From: Sphingobium jiangsuense
GTDB taxonomy: Bacteria; Pseudomonadota; Alphaproteobacteria; Sphingomonadales; Sphingomonadaceae
Assembly (NCBI RefSeq): GCF_014196495.1
Contig: NZ_JACIDT010000009.1
Location: forward strand, 1 to 64,000
Direction of reading: 5' to 3'
Length of the DNA stretch: 64,000 nt
The position numbers and the translations under genes were made by a program. This document shows, one piece after another, positions 7,532 to 16,049 of this stretch (its first letter is position 1; each line of letters opens with the position of its first letter). A model generated the notes under the pieces. The model made no database searches, was not told where the DNA came from, and saw only the letters and a list, made by a program, of their open reading frames with translations.

Positions 7532-8284
7532 TCAGATCGCCGTCGCCGCGCGCCATGGCCGCATCGATCTGGTGATGAAGCTCGCCCCGTCGGAGCACAG
7601 CCAGACCACCGCCTCGGCGATCTCCTCCGGCCTGCCCATGCGGCCCATCGGCGTCATATTCTCGATCACCGAGCGGATCTTCGGATCGGCGGCGAGCGGC
7701 GCGGTCATCGCGGTTTCGATCACGCCGGGGCAGATCGCGTTGACGCGGATGCCCGCCGTCGCCCAGCGCAGCGCGCCATGGCGGGTCAGGCCGATGACGC
7801 CGTGCTTGGACGCGGTATAGGCGGGCTGCGACGGATTGCCGACGATGCCGTTGATCGACGCGGTGTTGACGATCGCGCCGCCGCCCTGCTTCAGCATCAC
7901 CTCGGCTTCCTCGCGCATGCACAGCATCACGCCGGTCAGGTTGATGCCGATCGCCCGATCCCAGTTCGCATCCTCATATTCGTCCGCGCCCAGGCTGTTG
8001 ATGCCCGCATTGTTGAACGCATGATCGAGCCGCCCGAAATGCGCGACGGCGGCGGCGACCATCGCCTTGACCTGATCGCCATCGCTGACGTCGCAATGCT
8101 GGTAGACGGCCTTGCCACCCGCCCGCTCGATCAGCGCGACGGTTTCCGCGCCGCCCGCATCGTTGACGTCGCTGACCAGCACCGCCGCGCCGGAGCGGGC
8201 GAAGGCGATCGCCGCCGCGCGGCCGATGCCGCTGCCCGCTCCCGTCACCAGCGCGGCCTTGCCGTCCAGACCATAATGGATCAT
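7532..8284 (-). CDS. SDR family oxidoreductase with an aberrant C-terminus
   Basis: 250-aa SDR starting at ATG 8282-8284 behind AAGGAG. It has T-G-A-G-S-G-I-G, N-N-A-G-I-N, an N-T-A-S-I serine strand, Y-T-A-S-K and I-C-P-G. Up to G-A-S-F-I-T it is a normal classical SDR, but the expected G-x-x-x-x-V-D-G-G ending is replaced by about 12 unrelated residues (R-S-M-R-P-W-R...). Those bases are an exact 37-bp inverted copy (7538-7574) of part of the SDR gene at 8870-9643. Loss of the last strand may impair cofactor binding or tetramer formation. Convergent with the EthD gene, 22 nt apart. Confidence 0.7.
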   Translation of the reverse strand: MIHYGLDGKAALVTGAGSGIGRAAAIAFARSGAAVLVSDVNDAGGAETVALIERAGGKAVYQHCDVSDGDQVKAMVAAAVAHFGRLDHAFNNAGINSLGADEYEDANWDRAIGINLTGVMLCMREEAEVMLKQGGGAIVNTASINGIVGNPSQPAYTASKHGVIGLTRHGALRWATAGIRVNAICPGVIETAMTAPLAADPKIRSVIENMTPMGRMGRPEEIAEAVVWLCSDGASFITRSMRPWRAATAI

Positions 8285-8340
8285 CGAAACTCCTTCCCTG
8301 TGATGCCCTGTGATGCGTGTGAAAGCGGTGGCGTCGGCCG

Positions 8341-8856
8341 TCATGCCGCCGGGGCGGCGGCGGGCATCTCGCCCCACAGGCCATAGCGCGCCGACCCGTC
8401 CTCGCCGATCTCCTCGCTCAGGATCGAGCCGATGCGGCTGACCGATTCGGCGATCCACCAGCGGCCGTCCTGCCGGCGATAGACATCCTCATATTCGACG
8501 ACGAGCTGCGTCACCGTCCGGCTCGCGAGCAGGATGGTGCGGAAATTCAGCGTCCAGCGCCCATGCGCCTCATCCGGTCCGGTCAGCTCGATATCGGCAT
8601 TGCCCGCATGATGCAGGTCGTAGACCCCGCCCTGACAGGCCATCTGGCGATAGACCGCGATGAAATCCTCGCGCCGGGTGAACAGCGGGAAATTCTGGTA
8701 ATCGAGCCGGACGCCCTGCGGCAGCAGCGTGTCGCGCAGCTCGTCCACCCGCTTCAGGTCGCAGGCGCGCAGATAGCGCGCCTTGAGCTGGCGTATCGCG
8801 TTGATATCCTCCAGCGCCGCCACGCGCGCGGCGAGATCCTCCAGACTGATCGACAT
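8341..8856 (-). CDS. SnoaL-like / NTF2-fold protein
   Basis: 171-aa protein with the family N-terminus E-D-I-N-A-I-R-Q-L-K-A-R-Y followed by a cone-shaped NTF2 fold (Y-E-D-V-Y-R-R-Q-D-G-R-W-W-I-A near residues 134-148). Members include scytalone dehydratase-like and ketosteroid isomerase-like enzymes and ring-hydroxylating dioxygenase small subunits. Start ATG 8854-8856 follows GGGAAGAGGGA. It lies 13 nt after the SDR at 8870-9643 and 56 nt before the one at 7532-8284, so the three genes likely form one minus-strand operon. A steroid dehydratase or isomerase is plausible; nothing proves it. Confidence 0.7.
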   Translation of the reverse strand: MSISLEDLAARVAALEDINAIRQLKARYLRACDLKRVDELRDTLLPQGVRLDYQNFPLFTRREDFIAVYRQMACQGGVYDLHHAGNADIELTGPDEAHGRWTLNFRTILLASRTVTQLVVEYEDVYRRQDGRWWIAESVSRIGSILSEEIGEDGSARYGLWGEMPAAAPAA

Positions 8857-8869
8857 ATTCCCTCTTCCC

Positions 8870-9643
8870 TCAACCGACCGCGCCGGCATTTTCCTTGACG
8901 ATTTCGAGGAACAGCGGCCGTTCCCCGCCGCCATGCACCTCCAGCCGCGCGCCGCTGATATAGGCGGCGGCGGGCGAGGCGAGGAACGCCACCGCCTCGG
9001 CGACATCCTCGCCCCGCCCCATGCGGCGCAAGGGCAGCGAGGCGGCGATGCGCTGCTGCGCCTGCCCGGTGCCGTAGGTCATCTCCGCCGTCTCGGTCTC
9101 GATCAGGCCGACGATGATCGCGTTGACGCGCACCTGCGGCCCCCATTCCTGCGCGAGGCTGGTGGTCAGGCTGACGAGGCCCGCCTTGGCCGCGCCATAG
9201 ACGGCGGTGCCCGGCGACGGGCGGACGGCCGAGACGCTGGCGATGTTGACGATGGAGCCGCCCACCGCGCGCAGATGCGGCAGCGCCGCCTGCGACACAT
9301 GGAGCGGCGCGAGCAGGTTGAGGTGCAGGATGCGCTCCGAAAAGCGGGGGCTGGCGGTGGCGGCGTCGGCAGGCGGCGAGCCTCCGGCATTGTTCACCAC
9401 CAGATCGATGCGGCCATGGCGCGCGGCGACGGCGGCGATCCAGCGCCCGACCGCCTCGGCATCGCGAATGTCGCACGCGTCGAAATCCGCCTCGCGTCCA
9501 TCGGCGGCGATCGGGGCTTCGGGCGCGGAGCGGCCGCAGGTGGCGACGCGATAGCCCTGCCCCAGCAGATGCCGCACGATCGCCGCGCCGATGCCGCGCG
9601 TGCCGCCGGTGACGACCGCAACCCTGTCCCGCCCTTCAACCAC
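8870..9643 (-). CDS. SDR family oxidoreductase
   Basis: 257-aa classical SDR: T-G-G-T-R-G-I-G near the N-terminus, N-N-A-G-G, an N-I-A-S-V serine strand, Y-G-A-A-K, and a Y-I-S-G-A ending where the common V-D-G-G is V-H-G-G-G. It begins with GTG (9641-9643) behind ACGGAGGG. Its bases 9398-9434 (coding A-R-H-G-R-I-D-L-V) are the source-like match of the inverted patch at 7538-7574. First gene of the minus-strand SDR-SnoaL-SDR set and divergent from 9781. Substrate unknown. Confidence 0.8.
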   Translation of the reverse strand: MVEGRDRVAVVTGGTRGIGAAIVRHLLGQGYRVATCGRSAPEAPIAADGREADFDACDIRDAEAVGRWIAAVAARHGRIDLVVNNAGGSPPADAATASPRFSERILHLNLLAPLHVSQAALPHLRAVGGSIVNIASVSAVRPSPGTAVYGAAKAGLVSLTTSLAQEWGPQVRVNAIIVGLIETETAEMTYGTGQAQQRIAASLPLRRMGRGEDVAEAVAFLASPAAAYISGARLEVHGGGERPLFLEIVKENAGAVG

Positions 9644-9689
9644 TCTCGTCCCTCCGTTCCGCTATCGTCGCCCGCCACAGTCGGCATTG

Positions 9690-9770
9690 CAATCATCGTA
9701 TCATATTTCTATTATAGATACGCATTTAAATCATATCATGCAAAAAAATATGCGCTTTGCGTTAATATAT
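9690..9770. promoter_or_regulatory. Divergent promoter with TACGCA element
   Basis: AT-rich island between divergent genes. TACGCATTTAAATCATATCATG (9719-9740) matches 2546-2567 (TACGCATTTATAGCATAT). AATATGCGCTTTGCGTTAATATAT follows at 9747-9770 and supplies an inverted TGCG/GCGTTA partner. Confidence 0.5.
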
Positions 9771-9780
9771 GGAGGAAGGG

Positions 9781-10314
9781 ATGGCCTATACCCTGCAACA
9801 GCTCAGCGACATGGAGGATATCCGCGCGCTGAAGCATCGCTATTTCCGGGGCATCGACACGGCGGACATGGCGCTGCTGGCCACCCTCTTCACCGCCGAT
9901 GTCGGCGTCGAATATCGCGGCGGCACCTATCGCGTGCGCCTGTCCGGCCGCGACGCGATGGTGGAGTTCCTCGCCAACAGCTTCCATTCCGGCGCGGTCG
10001 CGATGCATCACGGACATATGCCGGAAATCACCCTGACCGGCCCCGACGAGGCCGAGGGCATCTGGTATCTGGAGGACATCTTCATCAATCTGGAAGAGCG
10101 GTTCCGCACCGTCGGCACCGCCATCTACCGCGACCGCTACCGCCGCGAGGACGGCGTGTGGCGCATCGCCCGCACCGAATATGACCGGGTGATGGAGATC
10201 GTCTCGCCGATCGACCCCGACGCTCGCCTAACCGCCCATCTGCTCGGCCGGACAGGTCGCAAGCCGGAGGAGCGCAGCGACATCGGCCATCTGATCGAAT
10301 GGGAAACCGCCTGA
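9781..10314 (+). CDS. SnoaL-like / NTF2-fold protein
   Basis: 177-aa NTF2-fold protein: M-E-D-I-R-A-L-K-H-R-Y at residues 11-21, R-G-I-D-T-A-D, then Y-R-R-E-D-G-V-W-R-I in the C-terminal half. ATG 9781 is chosen because GGAGG at 9771-9775 lies 5 nt ahead; an in-frame ATG at 9769 overlaps that site. It is 30 nt upstream of the TonB receptor, so the two are likely co-transcribed from the AT-rich promoter at 9690-9770. Possible dehydratase or isomerase of a steroid intermediate. Confidence 0.7.
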   Translation: MAYTLQQLSDMEDIRALKHRYFRGIDTADMALLATLFTADVGVEYRGGTYRVRLSGRDAMVEFLANSFHSGAVAMHHGHMPEITLTGPDEAEGIWYLEDIFINLEERFRTVGTAIYRDRYRREDGVWRIARTEYDRVMEIVSPIDPDARLTAHLLGRTGRKPEERSDIGHLIEWETA

Positions 10315-10344
10315 ACGGCACCAGCATGCACAAGGGGAGGATAT

Positions 10345-12591
10345 ATGAGGAAAGCGCTTTTCGGCATCACCGCATTGGGGACGCTGTGCCTGCCCGCGAT
10401 GGCGGCGGCCCGGCAGGACGACGGCCCGGCGGAGGCGGGCCTGCAATCCGCCGGCGATATCGTCGTCACCGCCCGGCGGCGGGAGGAGAAATTGCAGGAC
10501 GTGCCGATCGCGGTCAGCGCCGTCGACGCCTCCGGCCTCGACAGCCGCGGCCTCGGCACTGTGACGCAGATCGGGCAGATCGCGCCCAATATCCAGTTCA
10601 CGCCGGGGCAGGGCGGCAATAGCGGCGCGATCGCGCCCTTCATTCGCGGCGTGGGGGAGAATGACTTCATCATCACCTCCGACCCGGCGGTCGGCGTCTA
10701 TATCGACGGCGTCTATGTCGCCCGCACCTTCGGCGCGATGACGGAATTGCTGGGCATCGATCGGGTGGAGGTGCTGCGCGGGCCGCAGGGCACGCTGTTC
10801 GGCAAGAACACGGCCGGCGGCGCGATCAACATCGTTTCCGCCGTGCCGGGGCAGCAGCGGAAGATCGAGGCGGACCTGCGCTACGGATCGTTCAACACGG
10901 TGCGCGCGCGCCTCTATGCCGAAACGCCGCTGTCGGGCGACTGGTCGCTGGGCGTGGCCGCGCTCGGCGAGTTCGGCGAAGGCTGGCAGAAGGTCCCGTC
11001 CGGCAAGAATCTGGGCAACCGCAATGTCGTCGGCGGCAAGGCGGCGCTGCACCATGACGGCGCTACGCTCGACGCGCTGCTCCAGATCGACGGCCTGCGC
11101 CGCCGCCAGCACGCCGCGCCGCACAGCATGATCGCCTTCACCCCGACCTTCCTGTCGGACCTCCAGTCGGCCTTCCTCGCGCCCTGCTGTGCCGTGCCGG
11201 ACCATATCGACCGGACGGACGGCTCGCCCGCGCTCAACCGGGATGAAACCGACGCCTTCAACGCGGCGCTGACGCTGACCGCCGACCTCGGCGGCGCGAC
11301 GCTGAAGTCGATCACCGCCTATCGCCATGTCGAGGCGCTGTTCGGCCGCGACGGCGACGCATCCGCCGCGATCGACTATGCGGGCGACGTTCATGACGAA
11401 AAGGCGCGGCAGATCAGCCAGGAGGTGCAACTGGCGCTCGACCTGGGCAATCGCGGCACGCTGCTGCTCGGCGCCTTCGTCTATCGCGAAAAGACGCGCG
11501 ACGACACCCGGCTGGTGGTGGCGGACGGACTCTATCCGGCGCTGATCGCCGCCGGTTTCGACCCCGCGCTGGCGACCGCGCTCGACCTCAACATCGATTT
11601 CCGCAACCGCCAGCGCACCGACAATCTCGCGCTGTTCGCCAACGGCAATTACGAGCTGGCCGACGGCCTGTCGCTGGAGCTGGGCGCGCGCTACACCTGG
11701 GAGAAGAAGAAATTCAGCCAGTCGGCCATGCGCCTCTATTCGGGCCAGCCGCTGCTGGCGGGAACGCCCTATTACGAGCTGGAAAAGAGCTGGGACGCCT
11801 TCACTCCGCGCGCCTCGCTGTCCTACAAGATGCAGCCCGGCCTGATGGCCTATGCCTCCTTCTCGCGCGGCTTCCGCTCCGGCGGGTTCAACGGCCGCCC
11901 GACCTCGCTGGAGGAGGTCGGCTCCTACGACCCGGAATATCTGACCGCCTATGAAGCGGGGATCAAGGCGAGCTTCGGGCGGATCGCGACGGTCAACCTC
12001 GCGGTCTTCCGCAACAGCTACAAGGACCAGCAGATACTGGTGTCGACCGTCAGCCCGGACAGCGGGCTGCTGATCGTGCGCAACGAGAATGCGGGCCGTT
12101 CGCGCATTCAGGGCTTGGAGCTGGAGGGCATGGTCCGCGTGTCGCCCGGCTTCACGCTGAGCGGCGCGCTGGGTCTGCTCGATGCGAAATATCTGGACTA
12201 TGTGTCGGTCATCAACGGTGTGCCCACCGACGTCAGCGACCGCAAGCCGAAGCAGGCGCCGGACATCACCGCCAATCTGGGCGCGGCCTACGAGACCCCG
12301 CTGGGCGATGCGCTGGACGGCCTGTTCCGCGTCGATATCGCCTATAAGAGCGAGGTCCATGTCGATACCGAGAACACCGCGCTGCTGCGCCAGCCCGATC
12401 ATGCGATCGTCAATGCGAGCGCGGAGTTCCGGTTGACCGGCACCGGGCTGTCGCTGCGCGCGGGCGTGGACAACATCACCGACAAGCGCATCATCACGGC
12501 GGGCTACGACGCGAGCACCAGCTTCGGCTTTACCGAAGCCTATTATTCGCCGCCGCGCCGCTACAGCCTGACCCTCGCCTACCGGCACTGA
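10345..12591 (+). CDS. TonB-dependent outer-membrane receptor
   Basis: 748-aa receptor with a Sec signal peptide (cleavage probably after A-M-A-A-A near residue 22). A TonB-box-like D-I-V-V-T-A follows, then the plug domain with the V-E-V-L-R-G-P-Q-G-T-L-F-G signature (about residues 141-153) and a 22-strand beta barrel ending in an aromatic-rich strand. These proteins import large or scarce substrates with TonB-ExbB-ExbD energy; in sphingomonads many serve carbon sources rather than siderophores. The steroid neighbourhood suggests a steroid or steroid conjugate. AAGGGGAGG precedes the ATG. Confidence 0.9.
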   Translation: MRKALFGITALGTLCLPAMAAARQDDGPAEAGLQSAGDIVVTARRREEKLQDVPIAVSAVDASGLDSRGLGTVTQIGQIAPNIQFTPGQGGNSGAIAPFIRGVGENDFIITSDPAVGVYIDGVYVARTFGAMTELLGIDRVEVLRGPQGTLFGKNTAGGAINIVSAVPGQQRKIEADLRYGSFNTVRARLYAETPLSGDWSLGVAALGEFGEGWQKVPSGKNLGNRNVVGGKAALHHDGATLDALLQIDGLRRRQHAAPHSMIAFTPTFLSDLQSAFLAPCCAVPDHIDRTDGSPALNRDETDAFNAALTLTADLGGATLKSITAYRHVEALFGRDGDASAAIDYAGDVHDEKARQISQEVQLALDLGNRGTLLLGAFVYREKTRDDTRLVVADGLYPALIAAGFDPALATALDLNIDFRNRQRTDNLALFANGNYELADGLSLELGARYTWEKKKFSQSAMRLYSGQPLLAGTPYYELEKSWDAFTPRASLSYKMQPGLMAYASFSRGFRSGGFNGRPTSLEEVGSYDPEYLTAYEAGIKASFGRIATVNLAVFRNSYKDQQILVSTVSPDSGLLIVRNENAGRSRIQGLELEGMVRVSPGFTLSGALGLLDAKYLDYVSVINGVPTDVSDRKPKQAPDITANLGAAYETPLGDALDGLFRVDIAYKSEVHVDTENTALLRQPDHAIVNASAEFRLTGTGLSLRAGVDNITDKRIITAGYDASTSFGFTEAYYSPPRRYSLTLAYRH

Positions 12592-12607
12592 CCGATGGGC
12601 CGCAGGA

Positions 12608-12652
12608 TGGGAAAGCGCGGGCCGCCGCGCGCGCCTTCCCCGCCTTTATTCC
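12608..12652 (+). terminator. Possible terminator after the TonB receptor
   Basis: GGGAAAGCGCG pairs with CGCGCCTTCCC (one mismatch) around a GC-rich loop and is followed by CGCCTTTATT. It lies between the receptor stop and the regulator gene. The U-tract is short, so the call is weak. Confidence 0.35.
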
Positions 12653-12690
12653 TTGCGCACGGGCCGGGCGCATGGCTCTATGGCGGGAAG

Positions 12691-13791
12691 ATGGACGACC
12701 CGCACACTCCCGACGCGCCGCCGGCCGACGAAGCGGCCCTGCTGCCGTTGCTGGAGGCCCTTTATGGCGGGCTGACGCAGGACCCGCCGTGGGAAAGCTT
12801 CCTGCGCGCGCTGGCGGAGGCGACGGACGCGCCGTTCGCCTCGCTGCTGGTCGCGACCGGCAGCAGCGGCATCGCCTCGCATGTCACGCCCGGCGTCGAT
12901 CCCGACCGCGCGGACGAATATGAGCAGCTGTCCGACGCCGACCCCTTCGTCGATCTGCCGGAAGGGCAGGTGGTGATCTTCAGCGATTTCGTGCGCCATG
13001 TGCCGCCGCGCTTCCGCGAATGGCTGGACAAGGCGCGCGCCGGGCAGATCATGGGCGTCGACCTGCACGCCCCCTCCGGCGCTTCGGTGCGGCTGCGGGT
13101 GACGCGGGACATGAGCTGGCCCGATTTCGGCGACAAGGAAATGGCGCTGACCGCCCGCCTCGTGCCCCATTTGCGGATCGCGCTGGACCTGCACGCCCGG
13201 CTCACCTCGACGCAGGCGGAGCGGCAGGTCTTTTCCACCGCAATGGAGGGGCTTGCGGTCGCCACCTTCATCCTGGCGCGCGACGGGCGCATCCTGCGGC
13301 GCAACGCGGTGGCCGATCGCATGCTGCACGAGGCGGGCGCGCTGCGGGAACGGAACGGGCGGCTGGAACCCGGCGTCGGCGCCGCGCCGATGCTCGACCG
13401 CCTGCTGCGCGCGCCGCCGCCGCCGGGCGAGGAGAAAAGGCTGGAAATCGCGGTGCCCGACGGCCCGCCCTTGCGCGGCGTGGCGCGCGCGCTGCCGCCC
13501 AACGCCTATGGCGACGGCGCGAGCCTGGCGCTGTTCCTCGCCGATCCGGCGCGCAGCGGCGGGCCGGACCCCGATTCGCTGCGCGACCGCTTCCAGCTTA
13601 CCCCGGCCGAGGCCGCGCTCGCGATCCAGCTGGCGGAGGGGGCGGCGCTGGTCGATGCGGCGCGGGCGCTCGACATCGCGCACAACACCGCGCGGGCGCA
13701 TCTGCGTGCGATCTTCGCCAAGACCGGCACCCACAGGCAGGTGCAGCTGGTCCATCTGCTGCGGACCAGCACCGGCGGCTTCACGGTCTGA
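12691..13791 (+). CDS. LuxR-family transcriptional regulator with PAS-like sensor region
   Basis: 366-aa regulator from ATG 12691 (behind GGCGGGAAG; an upstream in-frame ATG at 12595 would add an implausible Pro/Arg-rich tail). Residues about 30-190 look like a small-molecule sensing region, 200-290 are PAS-like (F-I-L-A-R-D-G-R-I-L-R-R-N), and the last 60 residues form a LuxR-type HTH: L-T-P-A-E-A, then A-A-R-A-L-D-I-A-H-N-T-A-R-A-H-L. The same architecture occurs in TeiR, the testosterone-inducible regulator of Comamonas. It is the only regulator of this class among the steroid genes here, so it is a candidate activator. Its ligand is not determinable from sequence. Confidence 0.8.
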   Translation: MDDPHTPDAPPADEAALLPLLEALYGGLTQDPPWESFLRALAEATDAPFASLLVATGSSGIASHVTPGVDPDRADEYEQLSDADPFVDLPEGQVVIFSDFVRHVPPRFREWLDKARAGQIMGVDLHAPSGASVRLRVTRDMSWPDFGDKEMALTARLVPHLRIALDLHARLTSTQAERQVFSTAMEGLAVATFILARDGRILRRNAVADRMLHEAGALRERNGRLEPGVGAAPMLDRLLRAPPPPGEEKRLEIAVPDGPPLRGVARALPPNAYGDGASLALFLADPARSGGPDPDSLRDRFQLTPAEAALAIQLAEGAALVDAARALDIAHNTARAHLRAIFAKTGTHRQVQLVHLLRTSTGGFTV

Positions 13792-13822
13792 ACGCGCCTT
13801 CCCCAACGGGAAGCGGACGGGA

Positions 13823-14314
13823 TCAATCCGGCGCGCCGCCGCGCGTGATCTTGGCGATGCCCGCCTCATATTTGAGGTTGTGCACCGATACCGAGGTTTC
13901 CACCCGCTGCACGCCGGGCAGCGGCCGGATGCGGTGGAGGATCAGGTCGTTCAATCGCTCCAGGCTGGTGAACAGCCCCATCGCCAGCAGGCTGTAGCGG
14001 CCGAGCAGCACCACGACGCAGGTGATTTCCGGCATGTCCGACAGCGCGCGCGCCAGATCCTCGACATGGGAGGGATCGGCGTCGATCCCCATCATGCAGA
14101 GGTTGGGCGAACCGGCCATGCGGAAATCGGTGACGACGGTGAACTGGATCAGCCCTTCATTCTGCAACCGCTTGATGCGGGTGCGGATCGTGCCCTCGGT
14201 CACCCCCAGCTCGGCGGCGATCGCGCGGTTGGAGATGCGGGCGTCGCGCGACAGCTTCTCGACGATGCCCCGGTCCAGCTTGTCCAGACGGGTCGGATGG
14301 GCGGATTCGGTCAT
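13823..14314 (-). CDS. Lrp/AsnC-family transcriptional regulator
   Basis: 163-aa protein: N-terminal winged HTH (L-D-K-L-D-R-G-I-V-E-K-L, then N-R-A-I-A-A-E-L-G-V-T-E-G-T-I-R-T-R-I) and a C-terminal RAM/AsnC ligand domain. Its ATG overlaps the stop of the upstream Lrp gene in ATGA, so the pair is translationally coupled and may form mixed oligomers. Convergent with the LuxR gene. Lrp proteins usually sense amino acids or other small metabolites; nothing ties it directly to steroids. Confidence 0.85.
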   Translation of the reverse strand: MTESAHPTRLDKLDRGIVEKLSRDARISNRAIAAELGVTEGTIRTRIKRLQNEGLIQFTVVTDFRMAGSPNLCMMGIDADPSHVEDLARALSDMPEITCVVVLLGRYSLLAMGLFTSLERLNDLILHRIRPLPGVQRVETSVSVHNLKYEAGIAKITRGGAPD

Positions 14315-14769
14315 AGCGGCACCACGTTGAATTCGAATTTCACGATATCGACGGCGATCCCCGGCGTGATGTGCGACACGCCCTCGACCTCCGCGATATG
14401 CTCGAACAGCAATTGCTGGACTTCGGAAAAGTCGTGCAGCGCGACGAGCAATTCTATGTCGTGGCCGCCGTTCATGATGTTGACGCTGAGCACCTGGCGC
14501 AGGCGGGCGAGATCGCGGCCGACCGCCTCTATGTCCCGCCCGTGCACCTGCACGCCCAGCGCGATGATGACGTTGTAGTTGTGCGCGGAAAAATCGGTGA
14601 CGGCCACCACCCGCATCACGCGGGCGTCCTCCATCTTCTGGAGACGGGCGGAAACGGTCGCGGCGGTGACGGAAAGCCGCTCGGCGATTTCCTGGTTGGT
14701 GGCCCGCCCGTTGGTGCGCAGTATTTCGATGATGTTGGTGTCGAGACTGTCGAGCGACGGCGGCGTCAT
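14311..14769 (-). CDS. Lrp/AsnC-family transcriptional regulator
   Basis: 152-aa regulator from ATG 14767-14769, which gives the usual short N-terminus before L-D-S-L-D-T-N-I-I-E-I-L. An ATG at 14791-14793 would add 8 residues and cannot be excluded. The HTH is N-Q-E-I-A-E-R-L-S-V-T-A-A-T-V-S-A-R-L, followed by a RAM domain ending in V-K-F-E-F. First gene of the coupled Lrp pair. The upstream AT-rich stretch near 14930-14995 contains GATTACG...CGTAAT, which could be a self-regulatory site. Confidence 0.85.
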   Translation of the reverse strand: MTPPSLDSLDTNIIEILRTNGRATNQEIAERLSVTAATVSARLQKMEDARVMRVVAVTDFSAHNYNVIIALGVQVHGRDIEAVGRDLARLRQVLSVNIMNGGHDIELLVALHDFSEVQQLLFEHIAEVEGVSHITPGIAVDIVKFEFNVVPL

Positions 14770-15056
14770 CGTCTGCCCGTTCCTGATCTGCATTATCGCC
14801 TGCCTTCCCTGTTGGACCCTGCCTCCATAACCCGCGCCCATGGGGAGTTCCAGAGGCCGCGCCGGCGCGATCGGGCCGGGCGGGAGCGGGTTTTCCTCGA
14901 TCCTGACATCGCCCTCTATCGCATGCGATTACGAAAGCAACCGAAACCTCTTTTGCTGTTTTCCCGTAATGCGCAACAAAAATCGGGATTATCGACGTGA
15001 AATGCAAAGCGGCGCGGGACGGGACGACCCTTCCCGCCATGCCCTGCCCCGCCCGC

Positions 15057-16010
15057 TCAGGCCGCCTCGCCCGGATGCAGCGCCCGGCGCAGCGCGGCCA
15101 CCGCGTCGCGCTTCATTCGCCGGACCGGCGGCGCGTCGGGCACCACGTCGAAGCCGTGATAGGCGCCGGGGTAGACATGCAGCTCGACCGGCACGCCCGT
15201 CTCGATCAGGCGGCGGGCATGGTCCAGATCCTCGATCACGAACAGGTCGAGCGCGCCCACGGCGATGAAGGCGGGCGGCAGGCCCGCCAGATCCCCGGCC
15301 CGCGCCGCCGCCTCATAGGGCGAGACATCGGCCGCACCCGGCTCGCGGCCGAGCAGCGAGCGCCAGCCGAAGGCGTTGCCCTGCGGCGTCCACACCAGCG
15401 CGCCGAGATGCGGGGCATGGGCGGCGGCGCAGGTGCGGTCGTCCAGCATCGGATAGATGAGGTTCTGGTGCGCGATCGCCGGGCCGCCCCGGTCGCGGGC
15501 GAGCAGCGCCAGCGCCGCGGCGAGGCCGCCGCCCGCGCTTTCGCCGCGGACGGCGATGCGGGCGGGGTCGATATCCAGCGCCGCCGCGCGGTCGCGCAGC
15601 CAGCACAGCGCGGCGTAGCAATCCTCGACCGCCCCAAGCCCCTGCGTTTCGGGCGCGAGGCGATAGTCGACCGAAACGACGACCGCGCCCGCCCTCGCCG
15701 CCAGTTCGATATTGGCCAGATGATTGGTGGCGACCGAGCCCAGCACGAAGCCGCCGCCATGGATGTGGAGGATCGCGGGCAGCGTGCCCGCCGCCGCCTC
15801 CGGCCGATAGACCCGGACCAGCAGCTCATGCCCGGCGGGCGCGGTGAAGCGCTCCTCCCGCCAGGCGACGCCATGGCCCTCCGGTTCGGGGATCATCGCC
15901 GACATCTGCGCCAGACCTTCGCGGATCGCCGGCAGGGCTTCCTCGGTCAGATCGAGGGCGGGCATGATATCCAGCCCCGGCAGCAGGGTGGGGTCCACCA
16001 GATCGCGCAT
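15057..16010 (-). CDS. Alpha/beta-hydrolase, hormone-sensitive-lipase family esterase
   Basis: 317-aa HSL-family (GDSAG-type) esterase. The oxyanion motif H-G-G-G is at residues 84-87, nucleophile elbow G-E-S158-A-G-G, and a C-terminal Y-H-G-F-D supplies the catalytic His. ATG 16008-16010 is preferred over a TTG two codons earlier; GAGAGG lies upstream. It would hydrolyse short-chain or steroid esters. It follows tesD by 39 nt in the same direction and probably belongs to the tesA2-tesD transcript. A role in releasing steroid acyl esters is an inference. Confidence 0.8.
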   Translation of the reverse strand: MRDLVDPTLLPGLDIMPALDLTEEALPAIREGLAQMSAMIPEPEGHGVAWREERFTAPAGHELLVRVYRPEAAAGTLPAILHIHGGGFVLGSVATNHLANIELAARAGAVVVSVDYRLAPETQGLGAVEDCYAALCWLRDRAAALDIDPARIAVRGESAGGGLAAALALLARDRGGPAIAHQNLIYPMLDDRTCAAAHAPHLGALVWTPQGNAFGWRSLLGREPGAADVSPYEAAARAGDLAGLPPAFIAVGALDLFVIEDLDHARRLIETGVPVELHVYPGAYHGFDVVPDAPPVRRMKRDAVAALRRALHPGEAA

Positions 16011-16049
16011 TTTCAAAAACCTCTCTCGTTCGTCTTGTGCTTCGTTTCG

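Noticed and set aside
9769..9780. Earlier in-frame ATG as start of the SnoaL-fold gene
   Set aside because: It overlaps the GGAGG that serves the ATG at 9781.
10228..12588. 786-codon open frame antisense to the TonB receptor
   Set aside because: It is a GC-skew shadow: composition is Arg/Gly/Asp/Ala-rich with no domain, while the opposite strand encodes a complete receptor.
12595..12690. N-terminal extension of the LuxR-type regulator
   Set aside because: The added 32 residues are basic and proline-rich, overlap a hairpin, and lack a ribosome site; ATG 12691 has one.
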